Source: Aspidiotus rigidus
Taxonomy: Eukaryota > Arthropoda > Insecta > Hemiptera > Diaspididae
Assembly: GCA_035079385.1 (NCBI GenBank)
Contig: JAVHKY010000013.1
Coordinates: forward strand, 9,546,001 to 9,610,000
Direction: 5' to 3'
Length of the DNA stretch: 64,000 nucleotides
Shown: one piece after another, positions 21,991-34,279 of the stretch
Layout: each line of letters starts with the position of its first letter
How positions within the stretch are numbered: the first letter of the stretch is position 1
Translations under genes and position numbers: made by a program
The notes under the pieces: generated by a model
What the model saw: the letters and a program-made list of their open reading frames with translations, nothing else
What the model was told of the DNA's origin: nothing
Database searches by the model: none

Positions 21991-23150
21991 AACATCAGAT
22001 TAGCGGAATATATCATCCGCCACCTGGTTGATTTTAATAATACAGCTTGAGAATAGCTGTCCCTATTTAGGGAGCACTTGACAAAATTTCAAAAATCAAA
22101 ATGTAATATATGAAGGGTGCAAGAGGTGAATTGTGCCCTGTGACCTATTTTAAAGACTTATTTTCAATATACCACGCATATCAGAGTCCCGCCCGACGCT
22201 TATGTACTTTCAAGTAGCGTGAAACAATTTGTACCACAGATATTGCAAAAGTGCACGTTACATGTGCCATTTTTCTACATAAAATGGTAGCATATGTATC
22301 ACACGTCCTTCGTCCTTCTTGAGTATTAACCAGGGACGTGACGCTCGAATAAATTAATTTATCAAGGCGAGAAAGAAAGAAAAAGAAAAAAAAAATTAGA
22401 TATGGTTGACGGTAATGAATACTCGCGCTGGTGTAACATAGACTGAGTTTTTAGTCAACGTTGAAAAATTAATTTTTGTGCGAAGAATAAAATTGCAACA
22501 ATCTTAAAAATTTAATCAACGCCAAGACGAACGTTCTCATCGTGCGTTGCTCGGTTCTTGTCGAAGAAATCTCAAGTCAGAATGAGAGGAGGAAAACAAT
22601 TACTTAGCGTGTCAGAAAATGTTTAAGACGACGCGCATTCTTTGTTATAAGAATAACTTACAGAGTTCGTAATTTTTTAATTGGAATATTGAATGAACGA
22701 GGTTGACGCGGAAAGTTCGATTCACTTGACTGAATTTCCGCGATAATAAGGAGAGAAAATTTCAAAGTTTTCGAAGCTGGGACTTCGATAAATGAAAAAA
22801 AAAAAAACAAAAAAAGGAAGTAACACTGTTGAGAACACGCTAAGAGTTACCTTCAGGGATAAATTATGCTGACGTATCACATTTTGATAAAGCAAATTTT
22901 TCCAGGTGTGAAAAAACTGAGAGCTTTTACCCGTTCTTATTGAGCAATTCACTGAAAAGGTCGGAGTGGTCAGAATTTTGATTAAAATTCAGAATCACAG
23001 ACATAAAAGACACTGACATTTGCTCGCGATTATTGTGGTCATCCGAAGGAGGAGGGACAAGTCCCTGGCCTCTATCTTCTCCCATCACGTTGAGGTCTTC
23101 CAATTTAGATATTTTAAGGCAGCATTTACTAATAGCTCGGGAGGTAGACA
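21990..23150. other. Gene-free stretch
   Basis: AT-rich DNA with an A-run (22796-22816) and no recognisable coding or repeat structure. Confidence 0.4.
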
Positions 23151-25015
23151 ATTTGACCTTGCATTTCATGTTCAAATCATGAAATTTGGAACGAACATTT
23201 AGGACGCTTGAATGAAAAATTTGAGCCATGGCGCACGGCCAGAACCCCATAGGGACCCCGTGATAGCAGGTTGCCTAACTGGAAGGAGTTCATGTATACA
23301 AATGACCGAAATGTTCCTTTTAGTTCGCAATTTATGTGGATCCTTATTTCATTCGGACTGCCGAATTCGAGAAAAATTATCAAAAAATTCTTCCGATATT
23401 TTGGGGGCGCCGAGGGGCTAATGACTCCTAAAGTAGTGGTAAAATTGAAGTGACATATTTCAACATATTTGCACGAATATCCTTATGAAGTTTTTCGTAG
23501 AATTTGAGAAAAATACTAAAAAATCCTTCCCCCCCCCCCCCCAATTGAGGAAAAAATATTTTGTATTTTTTGGAAAAATCTTAACAGGTTCCGAAGTAGA
23601 ATTTAGCGCGAAATCCGGGGAATATAGTGAAAAAATTCATGGGGCCCTCCGAGGGGTTTGAGAGGGGCACCAACCCTGAAAAATGATGTAAAAATTTTTA
23701 TTTTTTTTTCAAGTTCAACAATTAATCCTTATGTAGAATTTACAGTAGAATTCGGAAAAAATGGTAAAAAAAATCCTGGAGGTCTCTGAAAGGGGGTGAG
23801 AGGACTCAAACCCTCAAAACTCAAAGTAAAACATATGCGTTTTCGAGAAAATTCAAACGGATTCTTGTGTGAAATTTACCGTAGAATTCAGAAAGGATCC
23901 TGAAAAAAACATGAATAGAATTAATAAAATATCAATAATTGATAAAAAAATTATCAAAAAATTCTTCCGATATTTTGGGGGCGCCGAGGGGCTGATGACC
24001 CCTAAAGTAGGGGTAAAATTGAAGTGACATATTTCAACATATTTGCACGAATATCCTTACGAAATTTTTCGTAGAATTTGAGAAAAATATTAACAAATCC
24101 TTCCCCCCCCCCCCAATTGAGGAAAAAATATTTTGTATTTTTGGGAAAAATCTTAACGGGTTCCGAAGTAGAATTTAGCGCGAAATCCGGGAAATATAGT
24201 GAAAAAATTCCTGGGGGCTCAGAGGGGTTTGAGAGGGGCACAAAATTTGAAGAGGACGAAAGATTGAAATGACGGATTGAAAAGGTGGAAACTATCAGAA
24301 AATCTGATGAGTCCGCATAAAGACACTTTCCAACCAACAAAAAAACGCAGTTTATATGAGTTATGAAAATATAATTCTACAATTTTACAACTCTTACCAC
24401 AGAACCCCCCGGCCACTCGAAGAGCTATGAAATTTTTTCACTTTCTGAATTCTACGGTTAATTTCTCAAAATTGTGCCCCTCTCTACCTCCTCCGAGGAC
24501 CTCAGGAATCTTTTCACTATATTTCCCGGATTTCGCGCTAAATTCTACTTCGGAACCCGTTCAGATTTTCCCAAAAAATACAAAATATTTTTTCCTCGAT
24601 TTGGGGGGGGGGGGAGGCCTCTGAACCCTTTGGATAGTCGGAAGGATTTTTTTAGTACTTTTCCCAAATTCTAGGATATTCGTGAAAATATGTTGAAATA
24701 CGCCACTTCAATTTTACCCCTATTGTAGGGTCATCAGCCCCTCGGCGCCCCTAAAATATCGAAAGAATTTTTTGATAATTTGTTTCGAATTTAGCGGTCC
24801 GAATTACATAAGAATCCACACAAATTGTGAACCAAAAAGAATATTTCGTTCATTTATATACGTAAGAACTCCTTCCAGTTAGGCAACTCGCCATTACGGG
24901 GCCTCTATGAGGTTCTGGCCGTGGCGCCATGGCTCAAATTTTTCATTCAAGCATCCTAAATGTTCGTTCCAAATTTCATGATTTTAATATGAAATGCAAG
25001 GTTGATCTCATAATT
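23150..25015. mobile_element. Foldback-like element, ~1.9 kb, with an internal direct copy
   Basis: Arms of about 0.54 kb (23150-23690 and 24440-25015) are inverted copies; both hold 'gcaccaaaatttttcattcaag'-like termini, 'ttgcctaactggaaggagtt' and 'gaagtagaatttagcgcgaa' or their complements. The inner half of the left arm is repeated in direct orientation at 23950-24245. Each copy carries a poly-C or poly-G run (23529-23542, 24103-24114, 24603-24614) at the same place. No transposase. The apparent ORFs here are not conserved between copies. Confidence 0.75.
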
Positions 25016-25399
25016 TGCACTAAGCCGCCAGACTATACACAGTAATTCTGATCAGGTCAACATCATTGAGTTCACTGACCTCGCCCCTCCCTCCCGGGCT
25101 GGAGTGATAAATGAGTAGTTAGAGTGGAAAACTCGCTGGCAACTCAGATAAATGTGAAAGTGAACATAAAACCTTCTCAAAATATGTTCAAAGTACGTCT
25201 AAATTATGCCCATATTACGTCCAAATTATATTCAATAAATAAACCTTCACAAAAATATAACAAAACGCGTCCACTCCAAATTCAAATAACTGCCTTTATC
25301 ACGCTTCTATTCTGTATTGCTCGCTCTCTATCATCTTTCAAGTTCTATTTTCTGAATAATTACCTCGTGTTAAAATTTTACTCATTTGTGTCTTCATTA

Positions 25400-25610
25400 A
25401 CCAGAACCTTGATGATGTCATCAACTCGTGACATCACCCCTCAACCTTAGTGAAGTCTCCACTCCGAACCTCGGGATATGTACACTTTTGTGACACCATC
25501 CATTTGTCACGTCCTCAACCACAACCTTGATCACGTCATTAACTCGTGACGTCGTCCTCCCAATCTTGCGGACTTCCTCATTCTTGACTATGGGATATAC
25601 AACCCACACC
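25400..25610. repeat. Two-copy tandem duplication, ~115-bp unit
   Basis: Unit 1 (about 25405-25485) and unit 2 (about 25520-25602) share 'aaccttgat.a.gtcat.aac', 'tcgtgac.tc' and 'gggatat..ac'. They differ at many positions. Non-coding. Confidence 0.5.
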
Positions 25611-25619
25611 TCTAAAATC

Positions 25620-27360
25620 CCGTTTCTCGCCTACTTCCGCCATCCCCAACAGTATGACCAGACTAGTCCAGTTTAACGCTCGTCAAACAGTTATTCAAGC
25701 TACACTTTTAGTCTAGTTTAGCTCCTTCAACAGTATTCCCATACCGCGAGTCTACACTTGGTTTAGCGCCTCCTCCAACAAAATCTAACATCTTGTATAT
25801 TAGACCAAGCGTTTTATCTCTCCTTACCTTACTGACGTCATCACCCTTCACATTAAAGTCATTACTGCGTTACATATAAATTTCAGTTGAAAAATTTTGG
25901 CGGATACCCTTTCAGAAAAGACACATCCACGCCAAAAAAATTTGGTAATCGACAATCTGGCCTCGTTTTCAGTGTCACTCTTCACCTTCAACCCGCGATT
26001 GTTGCTCGTCAGTCTTGGAGGCGAAACGAATATAAAAATTACGCGCGATATGAGGTGAAATCAGTTACAAGGGACGTGTAAAATACTCGTATATCTGTAC
26101 GGTGAATCGTTCGACTGCGCGAAATTAATTAATCGCAGATTGTGCGAGTGCATTCTGACATGATGAACCACGGTTTACGCCGAGGGGTATATTATGGAAA
26201 TCTAATGAATCGGTTAATGTACGGTATATGTATCGGAAATTACGGTCAACATTTTCGATTCGTGATGAGTGCCTAGCGTCTTCCATTTTCATCGCAGAGC
26301 CTCTGGTTCGACACCATTAGGTACATAACAATGCGCTTTCGTTTCATATACGATCTCGCCGTATAATATTCGTCAATTTTGTTTGTTTAATCACGCGTAC
26401 AAGAAATTTCAATTAGATTGAACGACACTTTTAGCTCTTCTCTCGTCTATTTTTGTGCCTCAAGACCACCGGTTGAAATATTTGTTGAAATGGTACCTAC
26501 GTGAAAATCAAATTCATACAGATCACTGATCAGAACTTCATGCAGAATTACTTGTCTGTTGTATGTAGCTATTTGCAGAGAAAAAGAAATTAGGAACTTT
26601 GAATTTCAAGGTAGGCAACTGAACTTCGAGGTCAGGAGATGAAAAAATTTAGTTGACAGAATAGAGAAAAATGGGGCCTAAATGTTACCGTCGAAGTTTA
26701 GATCGAGACGTCATCAAAGAACTTGAAAAAAGTATTCTTTAAATTACGTTCCCTCCTAAATAAACTTCTGCGTCTGGAGGGTGACGTCATCAGAGGACTT
26801 GGAAAGATTTTCAGCTCTTCCTCTCACTGAAATTTTCTCGAGACATCCTATCACATAATAGCCTTAGAAACTAAATTTTTCTTGTAGTTCCACGTCGGAA
26901 ATTCTCCGAGTCCCACTATCGACACTGAAAAAGCGAGAAAAAAAAGGGAGGACGAGCGGAAATAACCCTGTGCCTAATCGTATTCGGGTATATTAGTTCT
27001 CGCTAAACAAAGGACGCCAAATTTTTTTCAAAAAAGAAAATGAACAACATAGAACAGGTTTCACGTTGAAAATAGGTCGTCTAGTATATATATCTAATCA
27101 ATTTTTGTACAATAATTGGTTCCTTGGGAAAGTCGAAATTTCTCTCTTTGCCCATTACCAAAATTTTACCAAACTCCATTTACATTTTCATCCTCTCATG
27201 ACACATAATATATTCAGTTTATCGGAAAAATTGTTCTAAGTATCACTTCTGCTCAAAACTTCGAGCCGATGAGCGGCATTCTTTCGAATCTAACCTCCTA
27301 GCGCGATTTGTTAACAGGGAACCGATTTCGTAGGGTTTTTTTTTTTTGGAAAATTTGCGC
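25620..27360. other. Gene-free stretch
   Basis: No supported gene. 26750-26830 and nearby contain degenerate pieces of the dispersed 45-bp motif ('gacgtcatcagaggacttggaaag'). Confidence 0.4.
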
Positions 27361-27426
27361 GCCGTCCGGCCAAAAACTTGGAAAAATTTCGATTCTCGAG
27401 CTATAAATGATACGAGGGGGACTTGA

Positions 27427-28055
27427 AAAAACAACGGCTTCCTTAACGATGTTAAACGAAGAACGCATTGAACCTGTTTTATAGGTTGAAAAATAATATA
27501 TGATTTGTCCATATTGGGATAGCCCCTTCAAGTAACTAGATATGCAATGCATCAGACACCAATTGGCTTGGCCCCTTCAATGAGCCAGATATGCAATGCC
27601 TCAGATACCATTAGTCCCTCTCTATCATAAATTACGGTTTGCGAGTCTAATTAGTCCCTCTCATCGGGAGTGGAAATTTTTCCAAGTCCCCCTCCTATCA
27701 TATATAGCTCGAGAGTCAATATTTTTCAAAGTTTTTGGTTGGACGGTGCACGACAGATTTTTCGAAAAAAAAAAAAACATGGAACAGGTCTCCTGTTAAA
27801 ATTTACACTCTCGAGCTATCATATGATAGGAGGGGCACATGAAAAAATGTCGGAGGGATTTATGGTGTTTGAAGCATTGTACATCTGCCTCATTGAAGAG
27901 GCTAGGCCAATTGGTGTACGAAGCATTGCATGTCTAGTTACTTGAAGGGGCTATCCTAGTGAGGAATATCATGAACCATTTTTCAACCCGTAGAACAAAT
28001 TCCCTTTGTTCCTCGTTTAATACCATTAAGGAAGCCGTCGTTTTTTCGTTGGGAG
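27427..28055. mobile_element. Foldback-like element, ~0.63 kb
   Basis: Arms 27427-27620 and 27857-28055 are inverted copies sharing 'acggcttccttaa', 'ggttgaaaaat' and 'atagccccttcaagtaacta' (left) with their complements (right). The loop holds dispersed 45-bp motif copies in both orientations plus 'ggttttttgag'-type spacer. A related piece without its partner occurs at 57.36-57.43 kb. Confidence 0.7.
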
Positions 28056-28059
28056 CTAT

Positions 28060-29360
28060 AGTCAAGCCTTTTACTTATTCTCCAACCCCAAAAAAATTTT
28101 GAAGACTCTTGGGAGAGGGACTTCAAGAAATTTCGACCCCTGAACTACATACATAATATGAGAAGTGGGTCGCAGACAAATTTGATCTCTTGAGTTGTAC
28201 GAATATTGGGGAATTAGATCAGAATTCAAGGTTCATTAACGGAATTTATTTAGGAAAGCGGGGAATTTGTTTTATGGAATTATTGATATCATCAGGACTT
28301 CATACATAATACAGAGCTCTTCTTCCTCTTCCATACAAAGATCAAAAGTCGAAATTTTCTTCAAATGCTCCTCATACCCTCTGATAGAGGAGAGCTTGAA
28401 ACAACCTCGGGGAAATTACGAGTCACGACTTCATAAATGAAAAGGTACTCAAATATAGGAACATGAGGAAGGTTTCGACATCATCAGAGGAAGACTTCCG
28501 CAGCTTAAATTTTTCTGGACTCTTATTAAGGTGGAGGAAGAGCTCAAGAAATTGAAACCTCTTCACAGTCGGCAAGGTAACGATGTTGTTCACAGTGGCG
28601 TATTTAAGGAGGGAGAAACTAAAGAATTTGTTATCTCGTTTAAAACCCTCCTCCAGAGAATGTTTTTGCTCGAAATTCCCCCAAAATTTATTCTTTCACC
28701 CTCAAAACTCTCGAAAATTTTCTGGGTACGCTACTGGTTGAGAACTTGCCTTTTCTCGACGTGACCGGAGTGGAGAAGAGTCATTACAAACAAAGATATA
28801 TGAGTCATCAAAGTATGACGTCATCAAGAACCTCAACCCAAGTTAGGGACTACGAAAATTACAAGCTAGAGAAGGGCTTGACATCAGGAAATGACGTCTG
28901 GACGAGGATAACTTTTTCTGAAAGTTACAAAAAAAGTTTAACGAGTTTTAAGAAAGGGGGAAAGCGCGCTATGTTCAATTTGCGCCTCCACTCAACTTCC
29001 TGCAGCTTTTCTGAGCCGAATTATGGACAAAAATGTGCCAAAAATTGACCAATTTGCCAAAATTTTCGAAATAAGAAATTGTGAACTCCCCCTACTTTTA
29101 AGCTTCATACAGTTACTCGGGTATTTTTTTCGGAATTAGTGTAAAATTTCAGTTTCCAATCAAGTACAATATGGATATTCAAACGACTTTTAGTTTTTGA
29201 AAATTTTGGCACATTTGGGTCATTAACTCGGCTCAGAAAAGTCGTAGAAAGTAGAAAAGGGACGAAAATTAAATATTAAGTTGAGATACTTGAAGTATAG
29301 ATCAAACGTATCGCGTTGGAGTGAATTCAGCGCAAACTCCCATTCAATTGGTAACATTAT
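28060..29360. other. Gene-free stretch
   Basis: No recognisable coding region. Short open frames at 28531-28764 and 28746-29048 lack domain similarity. Confidence 0.4.
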
Positions 29361-29369
29361 TCTGGTCCA

Positions 29370-29830
29370 CCCGCGGTATACTGTGACCAAAAAAGATGTA
29401 TAAATTACCGAAATCAACCAAAAAGCGATCAGAATTGACTACAAAATGATGAACACGGTATGAAACGACCAGACACACGATCGAAATAGACAATAATCGC
29501 AGACAAAAATTACCAAAGTCGAAAGAAAACAACCTGTAAATGACCTAAATTGACCAAAATTATGCAAAAACTTCAAAAATCGAACAGAATACAATAAAAA
29601 ACGACCACACATGATCAGAAAATGATCAAAACTATCAAAAAACGACTAGGAAACGACCAAAATTAATCAAAAAAATTACAAAGAATAACTGAAGCGGATG
29701 GCCACAACACAAGAACAATTACTTATCCAAAAAATTTAAAATGGACCTTTAAAACGACCAAACTTGACCATAATTGACCAAGAACAAGAAAGAATTACCA
29801 ACATCCACCAAAAATGTCCGAATGCGGAAT
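29370..29830. repeat. Degenerate short tandem region of (ac)GACCAAAAtt words
   Basis: More than fifteen 'gaccaaa', 'gaccag' or 'gaccac' words spaced by 10-35 bases, always in the same orientation, within about 450 bp. The pattern continues at 30395-30535. Probably a decayed satellite. Confidence 0.55.
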
Positions 29831-30394
29831 GGGAGCGGCGGATACAGAGTCACATCATGGCCTCTCACATCTACGCGATCCCCCATGTTGCTGCTGCTGT
29901 ATTCACCAGCACCATCACCAACACCATCTAATACGAGGCGCTCAGGAGGGAGCGCCAATGGAAGGGAAGAAAAAACAAAAAAAAAAAAAACAGACAAAAG
30001 AAGAAGAAGAGGAGGAGATAGAAGCCAGAGTCGCGAAGCATTGCTGGTGAACTGCTAGTGGGTTCCCAGTGGTGACTGAAAGCTCTGGTGGAGGAGTTGA
30101 TGCGCGTGCATCCATGGTACAGACTACCTGAATTTCAGGTTGACTGCTAAGCACTCTCACGGTCAATAGGATAGACTCCTGCAGTGTCCTCATTGACGGA
30201 CATTGCACGGCGCGCGGAACCGAAGGAGAAAATGGAGCCAGGCCACCCTCAATTCGAGTCCTCCGGACTACCGACGTAATGCCCTAAATGGTGGATACCG
30301 GTGCCGGAGGTGCGGTTTATAGGGGACCGATTTGGGCGGGTACGCACGCTCATACGCCCCCGCTTTCGAAGACGGTCTACCAAATATTATTCAA

Positions 30395-30535
30395 AATGAA
30401 CCACAAAAGGCTGAAATTTATTATAAGATGTTCAAAGATTACCACAAAGATGACCAAAAAAATAACCAGAGAACGACCTAATTTGATCAAAGAACGACCA
30501 GACAAGGCTGAAAATGTCGAAAATTGACCGAATAC
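30395..30535. repeat. Second block of GACCA-word repeat
   Basis: Same orientation and word type as the block at 29.37-29.83 kb ('gaccaaa', 'aacgaccta', 'aacgaccag', 'ttgaccg'). The 560 bp between them is less A-rich and looks unrelated. Confidence 0.5.
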
Positions 30536-30539
30536 AAGG

Positions 30540-32100
30540 TCAAGTAACCCTTCAGAAGTATCAAATCTGTACATAAATACAAAAAGTGCTCAAATTTCAT
30601 AAAGGCTCTCCTACATGCGTGAATCGTCCAAATTTTGAATGATTTAGCTTACAATTCAAAGTAGTATAATGGGAATCCTTACCCTAGTTATGATGCCAAA
30701 AAACTCACAAGCTCAAGTAGGATGTGATATTATTAGATTGAGACGACGTCAAAAGGGTTCAGAAAAATGTTCTCTTCCAATGGACCTCGAAAAAGGTTAA
30801 GAAGATCGCGATCGTCCAGTACCCAGTTCAATATTCAATTTTGGTAGCAGATCGTCTGGTTATTTGTTTATTTTTAATTTTGCCTTTCGCCTACGTGTGA
30901 GAAAATCTCCACAATTGATAATAAATACCCGATACAAATTCATACCTACGAACAGCCGAATGCGTGATGAAAATAAACGCACAAATCGACTTCCCCATCT
31001 GTAAAATTATCGTATTTTGTACGATTATATAATATGTGAATGAGAAGACCCGCGGATTTTCCACCAAACTGTGGTTAGCGGAAACTCGGCTGATGTTTTC
31101 TGTTCCTGCTCTATCTCACCATCGTAATTTCACCATCACCAGGTGTTTCTAAGTGATATTCTAGTGGCAGTCGATGCGATGGTGAAAACGTATACTGTAC
31201 CTACATCAAATATTTTTGAAAGATCGTCGAGTCGTAACGAATAATTCACCCTCATTTCCTATACGTCGTGCCGCGCCGGTATCGCGCGAAACTTTCAACA
31301 CATTTATTTTTACGACGATAAAAATTGCCGCGAAAAGTTTTCTTTTTTTTTTTTAAATATTCCAGATATCTATTGTAGCGCAATTTTTGAAGAATAAGTT
31401 CTCCGAAAGTAAGTCGTCGACAATATTATTTTCGAAAGATTGTTGACCTCGCTATTAAAAATTTGCAAATCGCTACTCGTAATACGTATACTCCCCTCTT
31501 TGAAAAATTATAATATCAAGCGTGCCCGTGAGCACTTCACGTTATAAATAAGACTTTTTAATCGCTCAATTTAAAAACTATCTTCTCCATCGAGTGTTCT
31601 GAAAGGTACCTATCTGTATACTCGGCGCGATATAATGATCCTTAAAACAGAAGCGCTTATACAGTACAGTTCAGTTTAGTCATCAAATAAAAAAGCAGCT
31701 GAATTTTTATATCAAAATATTAAATGCCTGAAAAGCTGCGCGCCGAATAATAAAAATATCAATAAAAATCGAGAATAAAGAGGGCGAAAAGGCCAGTGAA
31801 ACCTAAAAATTACGCGATTGAGCCTTGGAGAAACAGAGCGACTTGACAGTACGACTGTGAAAAAGAATTACGAGTACCAAGTCCCTTATTTCGCCTTCTT
31901 GATTTATCAGAAATTCTATCGTCCGAAAGACAAAAAAGTTTGAAAAGACGATGGGTACAGCTCGTTTTATAACCTTCTGCATAGGTACATTTTTTCAATC
32001 AACATTCACACAAAATAGAAGATGGAAACATTGATAATTTGAAGCGCCGGGCAAAGATACAAAATAAAGAAGGCGAGGGAATATAACAAGCAACCCAAAA
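30540..32100. other. Gene-free stretch
   Basis: Nothing supported. Short open frames only. Confidence 0.4.
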
Positions 32101-32379
32101 GCTTGTCTTCTGTTGGGTACACGCGGTAAGAGGTCGACTACCGCCTCGCTCATGATCGAAGCGGGTAAACGTGCAGAAATTCTCGTTGTTTCAGGCAATA
32201 GAAGGGATGTTACCAGAAAATTCATCTCCCGTTGTGGACTCGCGGTAAAAGATCAACTCTAGCCGCGCTTATGATTACATCGCGGGTACAAACGTACGGA
32301 AATTCTCGTTGTTCCAGGCGATGGAGGGAATGTTACTGAGAAGCTCGTCTCGTGGTGACAGATCGACTATAGCCCACTC

Positions 32380-33110
32380 TTGATCGAAATTGCAAACATG
32401 TTTGATACCATACCGAAGGAGAAACTTCTCAATCTGCTCAAAAACAACAGATACCATGGGAACACCAATGGGTCGAAGTACGCCAACATAGTGACAGAGA
32501 TCTCGAGCCAGAACTACTGCCGCTTCAACAACAGGTTGGGGATTGCGATGGGATCACCGCTGTCACCAATACTGGCGGAGATATTCAAACAAGATATTGA
32601 AGGGCAGCGGGTTCAGAAACTCGATCCAACACTGGGCCAGATATGTAGATGATATCCTAATTGTGTGGTCAGGCACTGATAAGAGAGGTTGATCTATTCC
32701 TTTCAGAAATGAACGCGATGAATGAGAGCATCAAATTCACAGCGGAAAAAGGCAATGATGAGACCATCGAGTCCTTGGACCTTACACTCACGCTGGAGAA
32801 CAACAGAATAGCATACAAAATCTACAGGAAGCCGACGCATACTGACACCATCATCCCAAATGACTCCTACCACCACCCCAGGCACAAGTTGGCGGCAATC
32901 CAGAACTACTGCTATCAAGAACAATGAAGAGAAGAGGAAAGAGGTCGAGATAGTAAAGCAGGTCGCAGAAGCCAATGGCTACTATAGAGGTGTGGTGGAT
33001 GGAATCAGGAAAAAGGAGCACAAAAAGTCGAGGGAGAAAGAAGATGGCAAGTCACTGTTTGGTGAAATTGTAACAAAGAACACCACAATGGAGAGGGAAT
33101 ATTTGAAGTC
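32380..33110 (+). pseudogene. Penelope-like reverse transcriptase fragment (PLE copy 2)
   Basis: The frame from 32380 gives 'FDTIPKEKLLNLLKNNRYHG', 'NNRLGIAMGSPLSPILAEIF', and after a frame change near 32635 'RYVDDILIVWSGTDK' (catalytic Asp pair, about 32645-32690). A further frame (32661-32927) gives 'IKFTAEKGNDETIESLDLTL' and 'YKIYRKPTHTDTII'. These are consecutive palm/thumb motifs of a Penelope-like RT. Later frames are basic and degraded, and no GIY-YIG domain is seen. At least two frameshifts make it inactive. It is the best RT copy of the family that also includes 0.29-0.74 kb. Confidence 0.8.
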
Positions 33111-33296
33111 ATACATGTAGAGAATCGCACAAAGAGACGAAAACTCTGGGAACAAATAGAGATTGCAAAAGCAAATAAGAAGAATGCCTGCCTCTTGAAC
33201 AATGTAATCACATTTAACAGCGAAAAATTATTCGGCCTGGTGATTGGACAAAAGAAGAAGCACAGAATCAACCAATGAGATGGCAGGAAACCAGGT

Positions 33297-33440
33297 AGCC
33301 AATATAAACGCTGTATTCAGGCCAATAGAGTGAACCAATCACTAAGCAGTATATTTTAGCCAGTAAAAACACAATATCTTTTTAAGAGGGAACCAATCAC
33401 AACACAGTATTGTTACAGCCAATAAGATCACAGTGTTATA
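33297..33440. repeat. Array of CCAAT words in the PLE 3' region
   Basis: Five CCAAT and one CCAGT, each preceded by aG or aA/gG, recur every 20-40 bp ('agccaatat', 'ggccaatag', 'aaccaatca' twice, 'agccagtaa', 'agccaataag') with 'cagtat/cagtgt' between. It may be a decayed tandem repeat or promoter-like array of the element's terminal repeat. Confidence 0.5.
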
Positions 33441-33485
33441 CTATAAAACTTATGTTTAAGGCCTCGTTCTCCAGTTGCAACACAA

Positions 33486-33518
33486 CTGATTATGGGATAA
33501 CACCTGAAAGTACTCTCG
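33486..33518 (+). ncRNA. Hammerhead-like core (candidate) at PLE copy 2 3' end
   Basis: CTGATTA, T, GG...CC stem with loop, T, GAAA, then GTACTCTC. The core matches CUGANGA except G8 is U; the GAAA box is intact. It lies in the same relative place, downstream of the RT, as the cores at the 18.6-19.9 kb PLE. Confidence 0.4.
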
Positions 33519-34279
33519 TAAAAGCAAGTAATAAAGTAGAATTGTACATTTGGAAAACTTTTTCAACAGTAGTGCTCTACTTACACCTTACTTACTCAAT
33601 ATGAGTTCCAATAATATCAATCTCGATCATATCGATACTCCAATCTTGATTGTATCAAAATATCGATTCTATACTCGGTTGCTGTAGTACGTTAAGCCAT
33701 CATCATAGGCTTATATTATAACTTAGTATGAGTCTAGTATGCAATATTTTAGGCTAACTAGCTTCTGGGGTCTCACTACATGTTAGGCCTAATTAGTATA
33801 AGCCTATTATACTGTTTATTCGGACTAGTATAATAAAGGCTAAAGTTCGAAATTTTCCAAGTCTCTAAAGTAAGTCAAGGTCATTGATGATACCATAAAA
33901 CGTCTCGTAACGCAGATTTCAGACTGACCCACAGCCCAAACACAAATACATGTCACAATTCCAAGCAAAATTTCTAGTCTCTTGATCTCGTTCGATCTTG
34001 AACGGAGCTGGATCCCATTTTTTCTCGTAAATATCTTGCGGAAGACGAGTACTTCTTAGAAAATTCATGAATTCTAGCCGTGCATAACGAGAGTCTTCAC
34101 TCTTTTGCTCGCTTTGATCATAAGCGAGGTCGAAGCAGATCTCTCACCGTAAGCACGCATCAGAAAGTGACTTTCTCGGAAAAATTCCCTCCATCACCGG
34201 AAATAACGAGAATTTCCGCAGGTTTGGTCGCTTTGATCAGACACGAGACCTTGGCCAATCCCTCACCGTAAGGTTACAA

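Larger units (their letters stand above)
32103..34275. mobile_element. Composite block: PLE copy between inverted ~120-bp repeats
   Basis: Two direct units of about 120 bp (32103-32229 and 32230-32350, plus a partial to 32390) share 'cggaaattctcgttgttcc', 'gatggagggaatgtta' and 'cgcttatgat'. The same unit appears about twice in the opposite orientation at 34070-34275 ('ttccctccatcaccggaaat', 'aacgagaatttccgcaggtt'). The Penelope-like copy (32.38-33.59 kb) lies between them. The repeats may be the PLE's own terminal repeats or a separate foldback into which it inserted. Confidence 0.55.

Noticed and set aside
23927..24674. Open frames across the 24-kb region
   Set aside because: They lie within inverted-repeat arms and are not kept open between the copies.
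29749..30208. Open frames rich in Lys/Glu or Pro/Ser around 29.8-30.2 kb
   Set aside because: Produced by an AAG/GAG-rich purine tract; no conserved motif.
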